Assembly: GCA_009731375.1 (NCBI GenBank)
Contig: BJOX01000120.1
Coordinates: 632,230-685,875, forward strand
Direction: 5' to 3'
From: Paulinella micropora
Taxonomy: Eukaryota; Cercozoa; Imbricatea; Euglyphida
Length of the DNA stretch: 53,646 bases
In this document: positions 49,305 to 53,646 of the stretch, one piece after another
How the letters are laid out: every line of letters begins with the position of its first letter
Numbering within the stretch: position 1 is the first letter of the stretch
Program-made: the position numbers and the translations under genes
The notes under the pieces: generated by a model
Databases searched by the model: none
What the model was told of the DNA's origin: nothing
What the model saw: the letters and a program-made list of their open reading frames with translations, nothing else

Positions 49305-50832
49305 AAAACAAATAAAAAAGGAAAGGTAGATTGTTGATATAGAGGCTTGGCCGTTTGTCTTGGAAAACAAAGCGTTCGTTGCAAAGTAAGTGGCCGCATA
49401 CCTGAGCCTTCTCGTAGAAATCGATGGTTTCCTCTGGCATCTCCATCTTGGCGTAGATAGCTCCAAGGTTCAGATAGCAGCTCGCAACCCGGCGACTATC
49501 ACCCCGAGAAAGAGCCAGGACCTTATTGGATGCCTCCAAGGCCTCTTCATACTGCCCAAGCTCAATAGAGCACATGGAAATGCCCCCGTACAAAGTACGC
49601 TGAAACGCTTTGTCCACGACCTCTACAGCAGCTTTTTCGGCTAAGCGGTAAGACTTCATAGATTTCTCAAATTCTTGCCGTTTGGCGTAAATAGCTCCTA
49701 AGTTCACGTGACAGCCAGCCTGCCTGAGCACATCACCCTTCTTTTCGAACTCTTGCAAGGCTTCCTCCATACACGCCTGAGCTTTGTCATACTCTTTCAG
49801 CTGCTGGTAACAGTTAGCGAGTCCGTCAAGAGAATGAGACTTGATCATGACATTCTCCTTGCTCGTATCTTCAAACAAGTGCTCGTTGATCTCTTTGAAG
49901 AGAGGAAGAGCTTGGTCATACTGCTCCATTTGCATGAGAATATTGGCGAGGTTGTGCATGGCGTTCATCTCGTGATCCTTGTTGCCTATCTGTCGCATTT
50001 GCTCCAGAGCGTTTTGGCAGGCCTCGTTAGCGAGGTTGGGTTGTTTGAGGCTGTAGTGAAGGCTTGTGATGTTTGTGTAGAGCTGGGTTAGTGTTTGCGG
50101 GTGTCCTAATGTCTGGCCAATAGCTAGCGCCTTTTTCAAATTGTCGACCGCATCACTAAACTGTCCACTGGCGGCCTGTATTTGTCCTTTAAGATCGTAT
50201 GCTCTGAGTTCGCCTTCCTTGTGTTCAAGCGCCTCCGCGAGCTGCATAGCCTCAAGTCTGGGAGCCTCGGCTTGCTGGTACTGTCCTATGCGACAGTAAT
50301 TTTGTGAAAGATGGATCAGGGCCCACATTTCGCCCTGTCGATCCCCTGCGCGCCGTGCCATATGTACCTTTTGCATTGAAGCTTGTATCATTTGTTCCTG
50401 CGTCATTAAGACTGGACGATTCATGGTCTTCATTTGTTGGGATGCAGGCTGGGATGGAGCGGACTTTGATGACGATCCCTGAGTTTTGCACGCTTTCTTG
50501 TGTTTGGGCCAGTCTTCTTTCTGACATTCTCGCGAGCAATAATAAGGTGTGTCACTTCTACCTTTGCACCTTGAGCATGCTTGTACAGAGAGATCTGTCC
50601 TGTTGCAACCGTTGCAGCGTCCTAATGTGCCTTTTACGGGTTTGGGAGAGGCGTCCGAAATGGTGTCTTTCAGAGAAGCTGGGGTACTGTCTTTCACTGG
50701 CACACATTCTACTTTGTGCTTAGGCCACTCTTTTTTCTGACAAGCTTTGCTGCAATAAGGCTGCTTTCCACACCGAGAGCAGGTGAGCGTGGATCCATCG
50801 AGAGCTTTGCCGCAAGAGCTACAAGATGTCAT
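48168..50832 (-). CDS. MYND-type zinc finger and TPR-repeat protein (two exons, 539 aa)
   Basis: Exon 1 complement(49402-50832), 477 codons; exon 2 complement(48168-48356), 62 codons plus TAG; donor CAG before GTATGC, acceptor GTGACCAG, phase 0. Two MYND fingers: residues 4-43 (C4, C7, C18, C21, C27, C31, H39, C43) and about 73-117 (CNGC, CSRC, YYCSRECQKEDWPKHKKAC). From about residue 150 at least eight TPRs follow (AFEHKEGE-like helices, LANEACQNALEQMRQIG, NLANILMQMEQYDQALPLF, NLGAIYAKRQEFEKSM, NLGAIYAKMEMPEETI, then exon 2 NLAVALKGFGLLSEAL). It resembles a TPR scaffold like LGN/Rapsyn-type adaptors; MYND fingers usually bind proline-rich peptides. The 1,045-bp intron is nearly all (TTTA)n on the sense strand. 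Role in this organism unknown. Confidence 0.93.
48365..49320. repeat. (AAAT)n microsatellite with a (TGACA/CGTGA)n pentamer block
   Basis: Fills the single intron of the MYND-TPR gene. 49068-49200 switches to TGACA, then GTGAC and GGACGTGACG, then back to GAAAT. The minus-strand frame stays open through it, which is a repeat artefact, not coding. Confidence 0.94.
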
Positions 50833-51241
50833 AATGAACTACCTACAAAATGTTTTTTTCTACGTGAAGCGACTAGATGCTTACTGAGAAGTATCAATTA
50901 TTTGTGAAATAATGTGTTTCCTCGCTGAGCTCACCAATAATATCAGAAGCTGTGGTTAATGAGCTGAGTTGTCAAGAATCACAAACGCTTTGCTAAGAGA
51001 AAGCCAAATCGCCTGTTCCGGTCATTGTTTTTCCTGTATCCGGGAAGCCTCAAATTGTGGTTAGGTGACCGGCAACAATTTTTTTTTCTAGTCGTTGAGT
51101 TAAAAACAACTTCCCTCTTTGTTACCAGTTGACGACTGACGACTTGAAGCCCAACCAACCTCCTTCGCTTGCGAGCAGGTCGTGAGCGAAGGAGTGAAGA
51201 AGCGAAGGAAAGTACTAAGGAACTCTGCTGCTGGGGACGCC
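50833..51241. promoter_or_regulatory. 409-bp shared upstream region of two divergent genes
   Basis: The start codons at 50832 (minus) and 51242 (plus) face away from each other across this single-copy region. No TATA box is obvious. A bidirectional promoter is an inference from spacing. Confidence 0.45.
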
Positions 51242-51814
51242 ATGGGGCGGGGACCCCTTGACACGAATTTTCTGACGCAGGACGACAAGTTCAACAACTG
51301 CAAGTCGATCACAACTGAAATCCAGCATGGAGTGACGAAATTGTTGAGTCCCACTGGGATCTGGAGGAGTTTATATTTTGTCAGGAAAGAACCTTTGAAT
51401 CATTTCGATGATTCGCTTTGGCACACGCCGCAGAGGAAAAAATCCAGAAGATATATGCCACCGCAGCTTCTTCGCCAAGCCTCTCCTGCCAAACCTACTT
51501 CCAACGAGGAAAAGGGTGAAATGGACATATTCTCGACACAATTATTTGACTACCTTGTACGTCGGGACCTCACAACGCGTTTCTTCGTTTTTCTTGTCAT
51601 GTTTTATTGGGTGGCCTGTGCACTGTGTGCTTGGGCTTCACTGGCTGCTGCGTTCGGCGCCAACGCTGTATCGTTTTGGAGGCTTGCAAAAGTTACTGCT
51701 GGTAGTGCAGCACCCGTGACTATATTCATGGGGTCCTTATGGCTGTTACGCTTCTTGAAATGTGAAAAGGCAGATTCCACCTTCGCACAATGCAAGCGCC
51801 ATCTTCGATTTTAG
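51242..51814 (+). CDS. 190-aa predicted membrane protein, unknown family
   Basis: ATG at 51242, TAG at 51812-51814, no intron. The frame is open upstream to about 51182 without another ATG. The N-terminal 100 residues are soluble and basic (QRKKSRRYMPPQLLRQ). Two hydrophobic helices follow, about residues 117-140 (FFVFLVMFYWVACALCAW) and 152-176 (AAPVTIFMGSLWLLRF), with a short Gly/Ala link containing AAFGANAVSFWRL. The C-terminus is basic with Cys. It suggests a small two-helix membrane protein. Not recognised. Divergent from the MYND-TPR gene. Confidence 0.7.
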   Translation: MGRGPLDTNFLTQDDKFNNCKSITTEIQHGVTKLLSPTGIWRSLYFVRKEPLNHFDDSLWHTPQRKKSRRYMPPQLLRQASPAKPTSNEEKGEMDIFSTQLFDYLVRRDLTTRFFVFLVMFYWVACALCAWASLAAAFGANAVSFWRLAKVTAGSAAPVTIFMGSLWLLRFLKCEKADSTFAQCKRHLRF

Positions 51815-51972
51815 TCAGGGGAACATGTTAACCCATTTCTCGACTACCCTCCCCCAAGTAGATTCAACTAGACGATATAAATGAAGGGAATGCGATGCCA
51901 TATGATTAGGCGCAGACTTAAGCGGATGCGTTGGGTCGTGTAATGCACCTTTCAACATTTACTACGACTTAC

Positions 51973-52149
51973 ATCATTTTCTAGCATGAGTTGGATGGAA
52001 GCTCCACTTAGAGTCGTGGTCTTTGTCGATTCAGAGCGCTCAACGTGATGAGACTCAGCAACAAGGGCACAATAACCGCGCTTGAGTTGTTTCAGCCGTG
52101 CAATGTATGACACAAGGAATATTTCGGTGACTCCCTTTAATACCACCAT
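51973..52149 (-). CDS. possible first exon of an unrecognised minus-strand gene
   Basis: ATG at 52149 opens 59 codons (GVTEIFLVSYIARLKQLKRG, TTTLSGASIQLMLEND) ending exactly at a consensus GTAAGT donor. The peptide is of mixed composition. The next exon is not found; the following minus-strand DNA overlaps the 3' side of the 51242-51814 gene. It could be antisense or a real gene; a histone-fold-like helix is a guess only. Confidence 0.4.
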
Positions 52150-52317
52150 AGCTTGTAATCTCCTCTCCCGTAGATGTTTAAAGTAATGAACTCGCGTTTG
52201 TTTCTTTTTTCGAATCGATAAAGCTACCTCAGCCCTATTACAAGTTTATCACCGTGTAATAAGTCTTTACGATCGTGGAATGCTACCATGACGGCAGTTA
52301 TGGAGTCAGTGGTCGAG

Positions 52318-52795
<478 letters not shown>

Positions 52796-53029
52796 ACTCA
52801 CTCTCTCGTGTGCCATCGTAGGCAAATATGTATTACCGGTAATAGATAAGTATCACTGAGTCCTTACATTATTATAATACTAGGTACACGGCCAATTGAC
52901 AGTCACTATCACTGAGTCACGAGTCAAGAGGCCCGAGTCAGTCTGCTTGCATTAGGACATCAACGATGTGGGACGGGGCAAAAAAACTTTGTACGATGAG
53001 GGTCGAAGTTCAATTTTATTAGAGATAGA

Positions 53030-53370
53030 AATAATGAACACAGTCGGCGTCATTAGGCGCCACAACCCCAAACCGCCAAAGCTTTGATTCCCAGTTACAC
53101 TTCAACTAAAGTGATACGAGGAAAATCTGTGATCTCTCCAATGGATAATTTATTAATTAAGAATAGTATTTAGTCATACCGGCCCACCCCCATGACAATT
53201 ACCTATTTTTACCTATATCACTCTAAGTGTAACGGTGAATTTAATGCTTTGGCGGTCTGGGGTTGGGGCACTTAGTGACGTGTCATTATTCAAATCTCTA
53301 AGTAAAAGTAAAGTACGAACCCTCCAGTGGGTTATGTGCCTTGGCAGCGCTTAACTCTGGAACACTGCAA
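53030..53370. mobile_element. element D LTR fragments in opposite orientations
   Basis: 53055-53100 (minus: GGCGCCACAACCCCAAACCG then CCAAAGCTTTGA) is the reverse complement of the LTR D segment GCTTTGGCGGTTTGGGGTTG. 53147-53365 (plus) is a diverged LTR D with CCTTGGCAGCGCTTAACTCT at its end. Head-to-head arrangement. Confidence 0.82.
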
Positions 53371-53605
53371 GGTACCACTATAGGACACTTATCTTTATAT
53401 TCATATACATAAATTTAACTCATTTCACCATGTTTCGCTCCTATTAATCAACATAAACTAGCAAAACTAGAAAATCACACTTTTCACAAACTATTAATAC
53501 TAAGCATCCTTATCACCCTTTTCTTATTTTTTCGTGGTGTCCTGAGCCCCCTTATCATGAGTCTTTTTCCAACAACAAAAAATGTGCTCTGTATTGAAAG
53601 TTGGT

Positions 53606-53646
53606 AAATAAAAGAATAGAATTAAAAAAAAAAAAAAAAAAAAAAA
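53606..53646 (+). other. AATAAA followed by poly(A) at the sequence end
   Basis: GGTAAATAAAAGAATAGAAT then at least 23 A to the last base. It looks like the poly(A) end of a retroposed or transcribed sequence, or an assembly break at a homopolymer. Confidence 0.6.

Noticed and set aside
48397-50832. A single 811-codon frame through the MYND-TPR locus
   Set aside because: The C-terminal 300 codons are (TTTA)n translation. GT-AG borders at 49401/48357 remove it and restore a TPR in the last exon.

Overview
This is eukaryotic nuclear DNA. Genes are split by many GT-AG introns, there are Ty1/copia retrotransposons, and microsatellites are exceptionally dense. Motifs such as the MYND fingers, the pseudouridine synthase and the fluoride channel do not fix the lineage. 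An intron-rich protist or alga is my best guess, held loosely. Seven runs of N mark assembly gaps (12285-12294, 16128-16137, 16292-16301, 17373-17765, 28083-28464, 29790-29799, 32460-32865).

Layout: (1) 1-6125, minus strand: decayed copia element A. (2) 6126-7680: leader or LTR-like DNA and two long hairpins. (3) 7733-21831, minus strand: one RluA/RPUSD2/RIB2-type pseudouridine synthase that I could assemble from 15 small exons; all junction phases agree and give 537 aa. Its introns are almost pure microsatellite plus a 493-bp satellite array. (4) 21840-26100: pentamer, tetramer and trimer arrays with one single-copy island. (5) 26423-26994, plus: 3' exons of a RING-like gene, tail to tail with minus-strand exons of an unknown gene (27231-27788). 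(6) 29880-33199, plus: a CrcB/Fluc fluoride channel gene, interrupted by a gap. (7) 33240-36050: a foldback element, a possible terminal exon and LTR-derived DNA. (8) 36059-42977, minus: copia element B, with a further truncated element on the far side of its 3' LTR. (9) 43320-46525, plus: element D, an LTR element keeping only a broken gag with CCCH fingers. (10) 48168-50832, minus: a complete two-exon MYND-TPR gene, head to head with a 190-aa membrane protein gene at 51242-51814. (11) 51973-53646: a candidate exon, microsatellites, LTR fragments in both orientations and a terminal poly(A).

The most unusual signal is a repeated architecture I call exon echoes. Next to many short exons lie one to seven degenerate copies of the same exon and its splice-site flank, separated by microsatellite blocks. 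This occurs in the pseudouridine synthase gene (exons 2, 3, 5, 9, 11, 12), the RING-like gene (two exons, four and three copies), the unknown minus-strand gene and the fluoride channel gene. Intron microsatellites also directly supply many splice acceptors, and in-frame microsatellites appear in the protein as poly-Ser and poly-Gln.
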